A DNA stretch of 29,898 nt, from the NCBI GenBank assembly GCA_002347085.1, contig DDWW01000027.1, positions 1 to 29,898 on the forward strand, written 5' to 3'. How positions within the stretch are numbered: position 1 is the first letter of the stretch; each line of letters starts with the position of its first letter. This DNA is from Desulfobulbaceae bacterium UBA2276. Its GTDB lineage: Bacteria; Desulfobacterota; Desulfobulbia; Desulfobulbales; Desulfocapsaceae. Below, piece by piece: positions 15,299 to 23,765 of this stretch. Position numbers and translations under genes: made by a program. The notes beneath the pieces were generated by a model that saw only the letters and a list, made by a program, of their open reading frames with translations, had not been told where the DNA came from and did not search any database.

Positions 15299-17350
15299 AT
15301 GACAACCCCAGAAACCGTACCGAAACAACTGACCCATCCTCACTATCGTGCCGATATCGATGGTCTTCGGGCTGTGGCAGTGCTCGCTGTAATATGCTTT
15401 CACGCCTTTCCCCAGGTTCTGAAAGGCGGGTTTATCGGAGTCGATATTTTCTTTATTATTTCGGGTTTTCTGATTTCCAATATCCTGCTCAGTAGCTTGA
15501 AAAAAGACACCTTCAGTTTTAAAGAATTTTATATCCGTCGGATTTTACGCATCTTCCCGGCGCTGATTGTCGTTTTAAGTGTTTGTTATTGTATCGGCTG
15601 GTTGGTTCTCTTGCCCAAAGAGTTTCAACAACTGGGAAAACACATGGTTGGCGGGGCAGGTTCTGTCTCCAACCTGTTTTTTTGGCAGGAGGCCGGCTAT
15701 TTTGACAATTCTGCCGACACCAAGCCCTTGTTGCACCTTTGGTCCCTGGGAGTAGAAGAACAATTTTATATTGTTTGGCCCTGCCTGCTGTTGCTGGCCT
15801 GGAAGCGGAACATCAATGCGCTGAAAATGGCTATCTGTATTATTGCAGGTTCTTTTGCCGTGAATATCTACACCGTTCACACGGATGGTGTACAGTCATT
15901 CTATTCCCCTGTGGCGCGTTTTTGGGAGTTATTGCTGGGCGGTTTGTTGGCGTATATTCAGCTGCACATGATCCATGAGCAGCGAGTCAGGCAGTCCATT
16001 AACAGCCTGTTAAGCAAGTTTACAACCCATAAATTGCCTGTTGTAAACCCTGTCACGCTCCAAAACAGCCTTTCCAGCCTCGGTATTGCCCTCATTGTCT
16101 TTGCGGCAATCTTTATAGACAAAAAAATGCTTTTCCCTGGATGGTGGGCGTTGCTGCCTACTCTGGGCGCCTATCTGATTATTTCAGCGGGGCCACTCTC
16201 CATAATAAATCGTCGGGTCCTGTCATTACGCCCTCTGGTATGGGTGGGTTTAATCAGCTACCCACTTTACTTGTGGCATTGGCCGCTACTCTCTTTTGCC
16301 ACCATCATGGAAGGCAAGCCCCCGTCCATAGGCATCAGGGTGACAGCCGTAGTCCTCGCCTTTGTGCTGGCCTGGCTGACGTACTTCTTTGTTGAGCGGC
16401 CGATACGCTTTGGTCAACGCAGTAACACCAGAATATCCGCGCTGGCGCTCCTCATGATTCTGTTGGCGGCCTTAGGCGCGGTCGCTTATGTAAAAGGGAA
16501 TGTACGCAGCTCAACCTTAACAAAAGAGATAGTCGAGCAAATCGAGAGATTAGATTTCGGATTGCACTTTGCCAAATGGTCGCCCTGCCCCAATGAAGCC
16601 GATACCTGGAACTGTAAGATCCTCAATCCGCAGAAACCGGCTGAAATAATGCTGATTGGTGATAGTCACTCTGTGCATCTGGCATCGGGTTTAGCCGAGG
16701 TTGATTCGATCATCAACCACAATATCATCAGCCGGAACGGCAATGGCTGCCTGCCTGTTTTTGAACTGGAATGGGCTGGAAAACAATATTATTCCTGCGA
16801 AGATGACATTATCAATAAAGCACTTGCAGAGGCGATCAGCTCAGAGAGCATTAAGGTGATTATGCTCAGCGGCTATGCCGTGTGGAAGATACGTCCGATC
16901 AACGATGCGCTTCATCTGGAAGAGGTCTCTGCTGAGCAGGTCAAAGAAAAGGCGGCGATACTGGAAAAGGCTTTGGGTATAACGCTGTCTCGCCTCGTTG
17001 CTTCAGGCAAGAAAATCGTTTTTTTCGTTGATACCCCTGTCTTGGATTTTGAGCCTACCGAGTGCGTCGCAATCCGGCCCTTCTATCTTGGAGATCATAC
17101 CAGTAAAGCCCCTTGTGCCATCCCCCGCCCGCTTTTTGACCAGCGTAACGTCGAATATCACCGGATCATCAGATCTGCCCAAAAGGCCTTTCCAACGATC
17201 AAATTTATCGACCTTTATGAGTCGCTGTGCGATCAGGATCTTTGCTACGCACTGAAAAACGGGGTGTTATTGTATGGGGATCATAGCCACTTAAACGCGG
17301 ATGGAAGCCGCTATGTGTTCGGCAACATGGCGGATGAATTGAAGTTTTAG
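15299..17350 (+). CDS. OafA/YrhL-like membrane acyltransferase with C-terminal SGNH domain
   Basis: The N-terminal half is an acyltransferase-3 domain of about ten membrane helices. It opens with YRADIDGLRAVAVLAVICFH (His35 is the expected catalytic His) and contains GVDIFFIISGFLIS and LHLWSLGVEEQFYIVWP. The C-terminal half is an SGNH-hydrolase-like domain with GDSH (Asp455-Ser456-His457) and DHSH (Asp661 to His664). Proteins of this architecture O-acetylate surface polysaccharides, LPS O-antigen or peptidoglycan. The start is uncertain: the frame is open from a TTG at 15245 with an AAGGTGG before it, while the ATG at 15299 (683 aa) fits the family but has no clear RBS. It is less GC-rich than ndvB and has no polysaccharide genes next to it, so the acceptor is unknown. 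Confidence 0.9.
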   Translation: MTTPETVPKQLTHPHYRADIDGLRAVAVLAVICFHAFPQVLKGGFIGVDIFFIISGFLISNILLSSLKKDTFSFKEFYIRRILRIFPALIVVLSVCYCIGWLVLLPKEFQQLGKHMVGGAGSVSNLFFWQEAGYFDNSADTKPLLHLWSLGVEEQFYIVWPCLLLLAWKRNINALKMAICIIAGSFAVNIYTVHTDGVQSFYSPVARFWELLLGGLLAYIQLHMIHEQRVRQSINSLLSKFTTHKLPVVNPVTLQNSLSSLGIALIVFAAIFIDKKMLFPGWWALLPTLGAYLIISAGPLSIINRRVLSLRPLVWVGLISYPLYLWHWPLLSFATIMEGKPPSIGIRVTAVVLAFVLAWLTYFFVERPIRFGQRSNTRISALALLMILLAALGAVAYVKGNVRSSTLTKEIVEQIERLDFGLHFAKWSPCPNEADTWNCKILNPQKPAEIMLIGDSHSVHLASGLAEVDSIINHNIISRNGNGCLPVFELEWAGKQYYSCEDDIINKALAEAISSESIKVIMLSGYAVWKIRPINDALHLEEVSAEQVKEKAAILEKALGITLSRLVASGKKIVFFVDTPVLDFEPTECVAIRPFYLGDHTSKAPCAIPRPLFDQRNVEYHRIIRSAQKAFPTIKFIDLYESLCDQDLCYALKNGVLLYGDHSHLNADGSRYVFGNMADELKF

Positions 17351-17405
17351 AGTCCGTAAACTGAAAAGAGCAAGGCTCTTTTTGCTCTTTTCAGTTTACG
17401 GACTC
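17350..17405. terminator. Perfect 24-bp hairpin starting at the acyltransferase stop codon
   Basis: The arms 17350-17373 and 17382-17405 are exact reverse complements around an 8-base loop. The left arm begins with the last base of the TAG stop. The right arm has T-rich runs but no long terminal U-tract. It probably ends or stabilises the acyltransferase transcript. Its length and perfection are also typical of repeat elements. Confidence 0.65.
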
Positions 17406-17409
17406 TTAT

Positions 17410-17456
17410 GCCACGTCAAATAAACAGCAATCTTTACCGCTGGTTATTTGCGTGGC
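17410..17456. repeat. Second hairpin, imperfect, between acyltransferase and prs
   Basis: 17410-17428 (GCCACGTCAAATAAACAGC) pairs with 17439-17456 (GCTGGTTATTTGCGTGGC) with a few mismatches and a 10-base loop. It lies 75 bases beyond the prs stop codon and between convergent genes. It may serve as a transcript end for either side, but no U-tract is visible. Confidence 0.5.
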
Positions 17457-17531
17457 GTTTGGCAAACTATAAATCCACCGAAGATCATACAAGAAGCCGT
17501 TGTGAATAGCCCTGTTGTTTCTGGACAACGA

Positions 17532-18497
17532 CTAACTGGACAGTCCTGTATTTATCTTCAGATGTCGTCTGAAGATCCCTGCCAGCAGCGGGGCCACCGA
17601 ATAGACATCCAGCAGAGCATCACTCTGAACTCCGGGAAAGGTGTCCGAACCAATCACCCTTGAAATGGGACTGCTCTCAAAACGCTCCCGGGCGTTGCCG
17701 GCCAGCACCAGATGGGTGGCCATGACTGCCACCTCTACGGCGCCAGCCTCCAGGCAGCGCTGGGCGGTCTGGATGATGGAGCCGCCGGTGCGGATCATGT
17801 CATCGCAGACAATGGCCGTCTTCCCCTTAACCGCACTTGAGATCTGGCCGACAATGGTCTTGTCGGTATCATAGCGATCCTTGTCGGCTGCGGTATGCGG
17901 ACAATCCAGCAAACTGGCCAGCCTGGCAATTCGTTTCGAAAACCCGTAATCAGGAGAGACCAGGACATAATTGCTCAGCCCGCTGGCCCTGATTTTCTGG
18001 ATCACCAGTTCATCAGTCCATACATGTTCAGTGCGAATCTCACCGGCATGGGCATGGAGCACCGCCTCGGAATGCAAGTCGACAAAGGCCACAAAATTAG
18101 GCCGGGCCCGGAAGATCTGGCGGGTCCTGGTGACTCCTTTGGGGATTTCGTAGGAGTTCGGCTTGGTCCGCTCCATGGTCGAATAACCTAAGTAAGGGAT
18201 AGCCACATTGATCGAGGCCGCGTTCCAGTACCTTCCACCCTGGATCAGATCCAGGAGCTCCTGGTGCGAGGTGTCGGTATGGGTGGCGCCGATGATGATC
18301 AGGTCCCGTCCGGCCACATCCTCAGGGAAGGCATGATAGGTCTCGCCATCGGCAAAGACCTTGCGGATCATCGCCTGGTAGGGAAGCCCCAGGGCCTCCG
18401 CTACCTTGCGGCCCAGCTCCGTTGAGGCCGCATTGGCCACGACCATACACTCCGGCACGCATTGCGGCGTACATTTCAATGGGTATCTCTGCGTCAA
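17532..18497 (-). CDS. prs: Ribose-phosphate pyrophosphokinase, divergent type
   Basis: It makes 5-phosphoribosyl 1-diphosphate from ribose 5-phosphate and ATP, feeding nucleotide, His and Trp synthesis. Recognisable parts of the 321 aa are FADGE (48-52, usually FSDGE), DLH (140-142), the flexible-loop Lys and Arg as DKDRYD (205-210, usually DKRR), and the PRPP loop VCDDMIRTGGS (230-240). The ATP-site motif usually read as GYARQDR is GYSTMER here (104-110), and the canonical GxQIQGFF after DLH is replaced by SEAVLHAHAG. It therefore belongs to a divergent branch. The TTG start at 18497 lies 4 bases after the leuB stop, with AGGTGAG overlapping that stop. The extra N-terminal 17 residues, with two Cys, are unusual, and an internal ATG at residue 18 fits the usual family start. 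The two genes are probably one operon. Confidence 0.85.
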   Translation of the reverse strand: MTQRYPLKCTPQCVPECMVVANAASTELGRKVAEALGLPYQAMIRKVFADGETYHAFPEDVAGRDLIIIGATHTDTSHQELLDLIQGGRYWNAASINVAIPYLGYSTMERTKPNSYEIPKGVTRTRQIFRARPNFVAFVDLHSEAVLHAHAGEIRTEHVWTDELVIQKIRASGLSNYVLVSPDYGFSKRIARLASLLDCPHTAADKDRYDTDKTIVGQISSAVKGKTAIVCDDMIRTGGSIIQTAQRCLEAGAVEVAVMATHLVLAGNARERFESSPISRVIGSDTFPGVQSDALLDVYSVAPLLAGIFRRHLKINTGLSS

Positions 18498-18501
18498 AGA
18501 C

Positions 18502-19578
18502 TCACCTCAAAGCGGCAACGATGGCATCACCCATGGCTGCGGTATTCACGACCCTGGTTTTATCAATAGCGATATCGGCGGTATGGATACCGGCATCCAG
18601 CACGCTCTCTACGGCCTGATCAATGGCAGCCGCCGCCTCGTCCATGCCGAAGCTGTAACGCAGCATCATGGAGGCAGAGAGGATCTGGGCGATGGGATTG
18701 GCAATGCCCTTGCCGGCAATATCAGGGGCCGAGCCGCCCGCAGGCTCATACATCCCGAATTTCTCACTATTAAGACTGGCCGAGGCCAGCAACCCCATGG
18801 AACCGGTGAGCATAGCGGCCTCATCCGAGATAATATCCCCAAACATGTTGCCGCAGAGCATGACATCAAACTGATGGGGATCCCGCACCAGTTGCATGGT
18901 GGCGTTATCGACATAGATATGGTTCAGGGCCACATCGGGATATTCCTTGGCGATCTCGATCACCACCTCCCGCCACAAGACCATGGTGGTAAGGACATTG
19001 GCCTTATCCACCGAGGTCACCTTCTTGCGGCGCAGGCGGGCGGCCTCAAAGGCCATGCGGGCAATGCGCTCAATCTCGAAACGGGTATAGGCCATGGTGT
19101 CAAAGGCCCGCTCATCAGGGCCTGTTCCCTCGCGACCCTTGGGCACGCCAAAATAGATATCAGAGGTCAGCTCACGCACACAGAGGATATCAAAACCATC
19201 CCGGACGATATCGGCACGCAGAGGACAGGCCCCGGTCAGCGACTTGAAGATCCTGGCTGGGCGCAGATTGCAGAAAAGATCAAAATGTTTGCGCAGTGGT
19301 AAAAGCGCCGCCCGCTCCGGTTGCTGGGCGGGAGGCAGAGATTCCCACTTGGGGCCGCCCACCGAGCCAAAGAGAATGGCATCGCTCTTTTCACACAGGT
19401 CAAGGGTTGCCGGGGGCAAGGCCTCACCAGCGTTATCAATGGCAATCCCGCCCACATCCGCGTACTGATAGCTCAGATCAAAAGAAAACTTCTTCTGGAC
19501 TGCGTCCAAGACCTTTATTGCCTCTGCCATTACTTCCGGACCGATGCCATCACCAGCCAACACTGCAATTTTTTTCAT
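18502..19578 (-). CDS. leuB: 3-isopropylmalate dehydrogenase
   Basis: The enzyme oxidises and decarboxylates 3-isopropylmalate to 2-oxoisocaproate with NAD+, the third step of leucine synthesis, in the cytoplasm. Family motifs include MKKIAVLAGDGIGPEV at the start, ILFGSVGGPKW, RELTSDIYFGVPKGREG, the Lys in SVDKANVLTT, GNMFGDIISDEAAMLTGSMG and EPAGGSAPDIAGKGIANP. The start at 19578 (358 aa, normal length) is chosen because AAGGTGA lies 6-7 bases upstream. The longer frame from 19602 would begin inside a hairpin. It is followed by prs with a 4-base gap. leuA, leuC and leuD are not in the window. Confidence 0.95.
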   Translation of the reverse strand: MKKIAVLAGDGIGPEVMAEAIKVLDAVQKKFSFDLSYQYADVGGIAIDNAGEALPPATLDLCEKSDAILFGSVGGPKWESLPPAQQPERAALLPLRKHFDLFCNLRPARIFKSLTGACPLRADIVRDGFDILCVRELTSDIYFGVPKGREGTGPDERAFDTMAYTRFEIERIARMAFEAARLRRKKVTSVDKANVLTTMVLWREVVIEIAKEYPDVALNHIYVDNATMQLVRDPHQFDVMLCGNMFGDIISDEAAMLTGSMGLLASASLNSEKFGMYEPAGGSAPDIAGKGIANPIAQILSASMMLRYSFGMDEAAAAIDQAVESVLDAGIHTADIAIDKTRVVNTAAMGDAIVAALR

Positions 19579-19600
19579 TTCATTCACCTTATTTTTTTTC

Positions 19601-19625
19601 ATACGGGTCTTCTCCCGTATTTTTT
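19601..19625. promoter_or_regulatory. Stem-loop in the leuB leader
   Basis: ATACGGG at 19601-19607 pairs with CCCGTAT at 19614-19620. A T5 run follows on the plus strand and A/T tracts lie on both sides. On the minus strand it sits just before the leuB Shine-Dalgarno and covers the upstream alternative ATG, so it could affect translation. Read on the plus strand it resembles a terminator, but no rightward gene precedes it. Confidence 0.45.
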
Positions 19626-19639
19626 CAAAATTGTCCGTT

Positions 19640-19950
19640 CACAAAACAACTCACATCAAATTTCACCTTTAGCAAATTTAGACATTTTAAACCAGCCCTA
19701 AGAGGATTATCAATCGAAATCCATGCTCTTCCTGTACTATCGCATGACGGTCGTTATCAATTTTCACAAATCCATTGACTTTGACACCTTAGAAATGTGA
19801 CAAAGAAGAAAGGATACCAACCCTTTCCGGCATACGCCGTTGGTCAACAAACAGCCGTAACATTACAGTACCGTTTACGGCATAACAGGCAGTGAAGAGA
19901 CAGAAAAAAGTCTCATGGTTATTTCCTAACGGCCCCTAAGAATCTCACCG
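19640..19950. repeat. Repeat-bearing spacer between leuB and the GGDEF gene
   Basis: It contains AATGTGACAAAGAAGAA (19794-19810), which differs by one base from the arm of the 13711-13844 element; a hairpin GCCGTAA/TTACGGC (19854-19860 and 19875-19881); and ATTTCCTAACGGCCCCTAA (19921-19939), which differs by one base from an arm of the 3591-3792 element. The two divergent genes on either side must have their promoters here, but none could be fixed with confidence. No ORF is supported. Confidence 0.6.
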
Positions 19951-19970
19951 GCAATGCCTATAAGCATTTT

Positions 19971-21203
19971 ATGGAAATCAAGAGAAATACCTTCCTTATC
20001 AGCATCCTGTGGATTCTGCTCATTGCCGCCTCCTTTGCCTGGAATCACACCCAGGCACAAAAAGAACAGAAAAGATTGGCCCTGCATACAGCCAGAAACC
20101 TTTTTAACTATATACTCATCACCCGCCGCTGGAATGCCCAGCATGGCGGCATCTATGTCCCAGTCACTGAAAAGACGCCTCCCAATCCCTATCTGCAGAC
20201 ACCCATGCGGGAGATCAAAGTCAACGACTCCTTGACCCTGACCAAGCTCAATCCCGCCTACATGACCCGGCAGATCTCGGAAATTGCCAAGGCCCAGATA
20301 GACATGCAGTTTCATATCACCAGCCTCCAACCCCTTCGTCCGGAAAACAAGGCAACGGAACGCGAGGAGGCATTATTGAAAGAGTTTGCAACAGACGTCA
20401 AGGAGGCGGGATTTTTTATCGACGATGAGGCAAAGCCATCTTTCTTTTACATGGCCCCTCTTACAACAGAAAAGGCCTGCCTGGCCTGCCATAACAAACA
20501 AGGCTATAAAGAAGGTGATGTCATCGGAGGAATCAGCGTAACCCTGCCATTTAGCGAGCATCCTCCCTTTACCACTCTCCTTCTGGCCCATATTGGCATA
20601 GCACTCACGGGCCTGCTTGGCATCTTTGCCTCAGGGACTCGACTCAACAAGGCCTACGCCATCATAAAAAGGCAGGCCGTCTATGATGCCCTGACCGGAA
20701 TTCCCAATCGCCTAAGCTTCTCGGAACATATCCTCAAAGAATTCCATCGCAGCAACAGGGCGCACGAGCCACTCTCCGTCATCATGTGCGACATTGACCA
20801 TTTCAAGGCCTACAATGACACCTATGGCCATGACAGTGGCGACAAATGTCTGCGACAAGTTGCCCAGACCATCAAAAAGACCCTGGTGCGGCCGGGCGAT
20901 TTCTGCGCCCGCTACGGTGGTGAAGAGTTCGTGGCGATCCTGACCGATACGTCCCATAAAGGGGCCATGTATGTTGCCGAAAAGATACGGTTGAATATCA
21001 TCAACCTCCAGATTCTCCATGAGAAGTCCTCTCCTTTACCAGTGGTCAGCCTCAGCCTCGGGGTGGCAACATCTACAGACCAGCCCCTGAGTTCCCACGA
21101 AGAACTCCTCAAAAATGCCGATTCGGCCCTCTATGTGGCCAAGGCCAATGGTCGCAACCGCGTGGAATCATACACCTCTTCGCTCCACACCCCAGAGCCG
21201 TAA
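19971..21203 (+). CDS. Diguanylate cyclase with periplasmic c-heme (DUF3365/Tll0287-like) sensor domain
   Basis: It probably senses a redox or gas signal through a heme and makes c-di-GMP. Of its 410 aa, residues 8-25 are a signal-anchor helix. Residues about 30-195 form the Tll0287-like (DUF3365) domain, with RNLFNYILITRRWNAQHGGI and the c-heme attachment motif CLACH at 170-174. Residues 201-221 are the second membrane helix. Residues 235-400 are a GGDEF domain with the active-site loop GGEEF at 316-320 and the product-inhibition I-site RPGD at 307-310, so it should be active and feedback-inhibited. The CxxCH motif is expected in the periplasm, where cytochrome c maturation works. The RBS is weak. 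It converges with the hydrolase gene, with only 12 bases between their stop codons. Confidence 0.92.
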   Translation: MEIKRNTFLISILWILLIAASFAWNHTQAQKEQKRLALHTARNLFNYILITRRWNAQHGGIYVPVTEKTPPNPYLQTPMREIKVNDSLTLTKLNPAYMTRQISEIAKAQIDMQFHITSLQPLRPENKATEREEALLKEFATDVKEAGFFIDDEAKPSFFYMAPLTTEKACLACHNKQGYKEGDVIGGISVTLPFSEHPPFTTLLLAHIGIALTGLLGIFASGTRLNKAYAIIKRQAVYDALTGIPNRLSFSEHILKEFHRSNRAHEPLSVIMCDIDHFKAYNDTYGHDSGDKCLRQVAQTIKKTLVRPGDFCARYGGEEFVAILTDTSHKGAMYVAEKIRLNIINLQILHEKSSPLPVVSLSLGVATSTDQPLSSHEELLKNADSALYVAKANGRNRVESYTSSLHTPEP

Positions 21204-21215
21204 CGGATAAAATTC

Positions 21216-22202
21216 TCAACCACCCTGCAACCCGGCCAGGAATTCGACAATACTGCGGGCCACGGGCTCGGTTGAGTCGGGCGACAAGATATCTCCGGCC
21301 AGGACATGCTGGTCGGGATCCCCAGCCCCTCGGTACGGAAACAATTTCTTCTTTTCGGCCCCTATCTCCTGAAAAGCGGCAATAATCGCCTGGGGGTCAA
21401 CCGTCTTATCATCAGGGGAATAGACAATCAGGGTTGGGACCTTGATCGTCGCCAGATCAAGGGAACGTGCCAGCTTCACCACTCCCATCATCAGCACCAG
21501 GGCACGAACCGGATAGGAATGCGTCCAGTATTGGCCATGCGCTTCGTTTATCGGTTGCCAGCTCCGGGTCTTGCCAACCAGCAATTCGGCCAACTGGGCT
21601 CCCCAAGGCCAGGTCAGAATCGTGGTCCTGCGATCAGCCGGCCCAAAATTTGGTGACAACAACACCAGGGCACCAATTTCAGGGCCGCCGCCCGGATCAC
21701 CTTGCGCCGCCTGCCAGGTCGCAAGCGTCCCTCCCGTGGAAACCCCCATCAGCACCACCTGCCGTCCCAATCGCTTCCCGACCTCCACCGCCTCACGCAT
21801 ATCGTTGACCCAGGCATTGACACTGCCATCCAGCATACCACCACTCCCCCGTCCGTGTCCGCTCAGACGGGTAGAATAAAGGTTGGCATGGAGCTGCCCG
21901 GCAACCATGGCCGCAAGTGGCGCGGTATCCTGGCGACTGGCGGAAAATCCATGGATATAGACCAGGGCCAGAGCTGTCTGCTCACCCGGCACCTGCGCCC
22001 AGACAATCTTTTTTTCCGTTCCCGGCACGATATCATCATGGACGGCCTCGGTCTGCGCCAGGTAGGTATCAAGATCCGGTGGAAGGAACAAGGGATGAAG
22101 CGTGGTATCGATCTTCACCCGGGGGCCGCTCAGAAAAACAGCCAACATCAAAATCAACGCCAAGACAGGACGATGGATATATCTATTAAGGAATTTTTTC
22201 AT
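21216..22202 (-). CDS. Membrane-anchored alpha/beta hydrolase (carboxylesterase/lysophospholipase-like)
   Basis: The protein is 328 aa from the ATG at 22202; the frame is open to a TTG at 22220, and the GAGGTG directly before the ATG is rather close for a normal RBS. Residues about 10-28 form an N-terminal hydrophobic anchor, so the enzyme probably faces the periplasm. The fold signature is clear: an oxyanion-strand motif YIHGFSASR (about 82-90), RLSGHGRG, the nucleophile elbow GVSTGG (Ser at about 155), an acid in YSPDDKTVDP and the final His in PDQHVLAGD. The substrate is unknown. It has no operon partner: it converges with the GGDEF gene and diverges from the CPBP gene. Confidence 0.85.
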   Translation of the reverse strand: MKKFLNRYIHRPVLALILMLAVFLSGPRVKIDTTLHPLFLPPDLDTYLAQTEAVHDDIVPGTEKKIVWAQVPGEQTALALVYIHGFSASRQDTAPLAAMVAGQLHANLYSTRLSGHGRGSGGMLDGSVNAWVNDMREAVEVGKRLGRQVVLMGVSTGGTLATWQAAQGDPGGGPEIGALVLLSPNFGPADRRTTILTWPWGAQLAELLVGKTRSWQPINEAHGQYWTHSYPVRALVLMMGVVKLARSLDLATIKVPTLIVYSPDDKTVDPQAIIAAFQEIGAEKKKLFPYRGAGDPDQHVLAGDILSPDSTEPVARSIVEFLAGLQGG

Positions 22203-22259
22203 CACCTCATCATTTCTCAACGGAAACTGAGCTAAATTTTAACAATTGCAGCAATTGAA

Positions 22260-22288
22260 TTGACAGGACAACATTAAGAAAGCATACT
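22260..22288 (+). promoter_or_regulatory. Sigma-70 type promoter for the CPBP protease gene
   Basis: TTGACA at 22260-22265 is a perfect -35 box. After 17 bases comes CATACT at 22283-22288, a fair -10 box. The predicted start is near 22295, about 20 bases before the ATG at 22317, leaving room for the GAGG ribosome site. Confidence 0.6.
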
Positions 22289-22316
22289 GTAATTATCTAT
22301 TCTATGAGGTTTTATC

Positions 22317-22994
22317 ATGTATCCTGCGCACGTTTCTGTTATCCCGACAAGCAATCCAATATCCAGGACATTATTAGCCACAGAGTTTATCTGTGTCTTT
22401 TTTGTTCTCCCCATTCTCTTTACCCTCAGCCTTCGCGGGACACATCCTTTTCCTTTCATCATGGCAGGTGGTCTCTTTGCCGCCTTTTACCTCCTGCGTG
22501 ACAAGGGATTCTCCCGCTCCTCCTTTGGCGACCTGTTCAGCCTGAAAGACCACGGAAAACGCATTGTCGTAACTTTTTTCACCCTCGCCCTGCTCGCCCT
22601 TATCACTATTGCACTCATAAAACCTGAATACCTTTTTGACTATCCCCGCCATAAAACAGCCATCTGGTTGGCAATTATAATCTTTTACCCCCTGCTGGCC
22701 GTCTATCCTCAGGAATTATTCTACCGCGCCTTCCTGTTCAGGCGCTACCGGTCGCTCTTCCCCAGTAAGCAAGCCATGGTCTTTGTCAGTGCCCTGACCT
22801 TTGGTTTTGCACACATTATCTATGGCAATATCCCGGCCGTCCTCCTGACCCTGATCGGCGGCTACCTGTTTGCCCTCACCTATCAGCGTTCCCGCTCCAT
22901 TCTTGTTGTCTCCCTTGAACATGCCCTGTATGGATGTCTCCTCTACACCATCGGCCTGGGGCAATTTATTCATACCTATGCAAGCTCGATGTAA
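22317..22994 (+). CDS. CPBP-family intramembrane metalloprotease (CAAX/Abi type)
   Basis: The protein is 225 aa and has about six or seven hydrophobic helices. The motifs of the family are PQELFYRAFLFRRY (131-144; usually EExxxR, here Gln132-Glu133 with Arg137), FGFAH (162-166) and EHALYG with His202. Relatives are intramembrane glutamate/metal proteases related to Rce1 that process prenylated or other membrane proteins; bacterial roles range from bacteriocin immunity to maturation of small peptides. The first Glu is replaced by Gln, which also occurs in known bacterial members. The start has GAGG about 8 bases upstream. It is a single gene with its own promoter. Confidence 0.85.
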   Translation: MYPAHVSVIPTSNPISRTLLATEFICVFFVLPILFTLSLRGTHPFPFIMAGGLFAAFYLLRDKGFSRSSFGDLFSLKDHGKRIVVTFFTLALLALITIALIKPEYLFDYPRHKTAIWLAIIIFYPLLAVYPQELFYRAFLFRRYRSLFPSKQAMVFVSALTFGFAHIIYGNIPAVLLTLIGGYLFALTYQRSRSILVVSLEHALYGCLLYTIGLGQFIHTYASSM

Positions 22995-23163
22995 GCCCAA
23001 GCCACACCACAATAATAATTGTTTTACCTCAGAATCAGAACGTGTACTATGTCATCTGGATGGAACAATCAGGAAAGGGCCTGCCCTATAACTGCCCTTG
23101 CATAACAACATCCTGGTTTGCATTTTCTTTGTCTCTTCACCATCAACAGAGCGAGCCGTCAAA

Positions 23164-23721
23164 ATGATAAAAAAAAGTCTCATGCAACACATCATGATCT
23201 GCTCTCTGGCCATACCCCTGGCCTTGTGCGCGTCCCCGAGTCAAGCCGGAGACATTGGCATCAACTTTCACTTTGGGATCCCCCAACCACCGGTCTTTAT
23301 TGCCCCGCAACCAGTGTATCGACCACCAGTACCGACCTTTTATTTCCAGGAAAGTCCCGAATTAGTCTACATGGACTCCCTTGGCTTTTATGTGGCAATG
23401 GGTTCCCCCTATGATCTCTTCCGTCATAACAACTATTATTACATCTATCATCAGGGCTACTGGCACCGATCATCCCAACTCCACGGCCCATGGCACATAG
23501 TGGAGTACCGCAACCTCCCTTCAGGTTTTCACAGGCACAAGATTGAGCAGATCAGAAGATTTCGTGACGCAGAATACGATAATTATCGCCATAATCGACG
23601 AGGCGGTCCTGATCAACGGTATCGCCCCCCTCGCTACAGAGATGACAGAGACCGGGATCATAGGGATCATAGGGATCGTCGGGAAGATAGAGGCCGTCGC
23701 CATGACGAGAGGCGCTGGTAG
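23164..23721 (+). CDS. Secreted Arg/His/Asp-rich protein, unknown function
   Basis: The start at 23164 (185 aa) is preferred over the TTG at 23098 because it begins directly with a signal peptide (MIKKSLMQHIMICSLAIPLA, predicted cut after SQA at residue 28). The middle is Tyr/Pro-rich, with LGFYVAMGSPYDLFRHNNYY and HQGYWHRSSQLHGPWHIVEY. This is a pattern seen in uncharacterised exported proteins of Geobacter and sulfate reducers, to my recollection. The C-terminal ~50 residues are almost entirely Arg, Asp, His and Tyr (RDHRDHRDRREDRGRRHDERR), likely disordered and metal- or polyanion-binding; that role is inference. The RBS is weak. It converges with rsmG. Confidence 0.78.
   Translation: MIKKSLMQHIMICSLAIPLALCASPSQAGDIGINFHFGIPQPPVFIAPQPVYRPPVPTFYFQESPELVYMDSLGFYVAMGSPYDLFRHNNYYYIYHQGYWHRSSQLHGPWHIVEYRNLPSGFHRHKIEQIRRFRDAEYDNYRHNRRGGPDQRYRPPRYRDDRDRDHRDHRDRREDRGRRHDERRW
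23654..23689 (+). repeat. Four 9-base tandem repeats in a coding region
   Basis: Units of GGGATCATA occur twice (23654-23671), then GGGATCGTC and GGGAAGATA. They encode RDH, RDH, RDR and RED in the secreted protein. Copy number could change in frame by slippage. Confidence 0.8.
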
Positions 23722-23765
23722 CGCAAAAGTTTTCCCCGGCCTTGATCACCAGAAAAAAGAATAAT

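Noticed and set aside
18406..19302. 298-codon plus-strand frame
   Set aside because: It is antisense to leuB, whose identity is certain, and has His/Gly-rich shadow composition.
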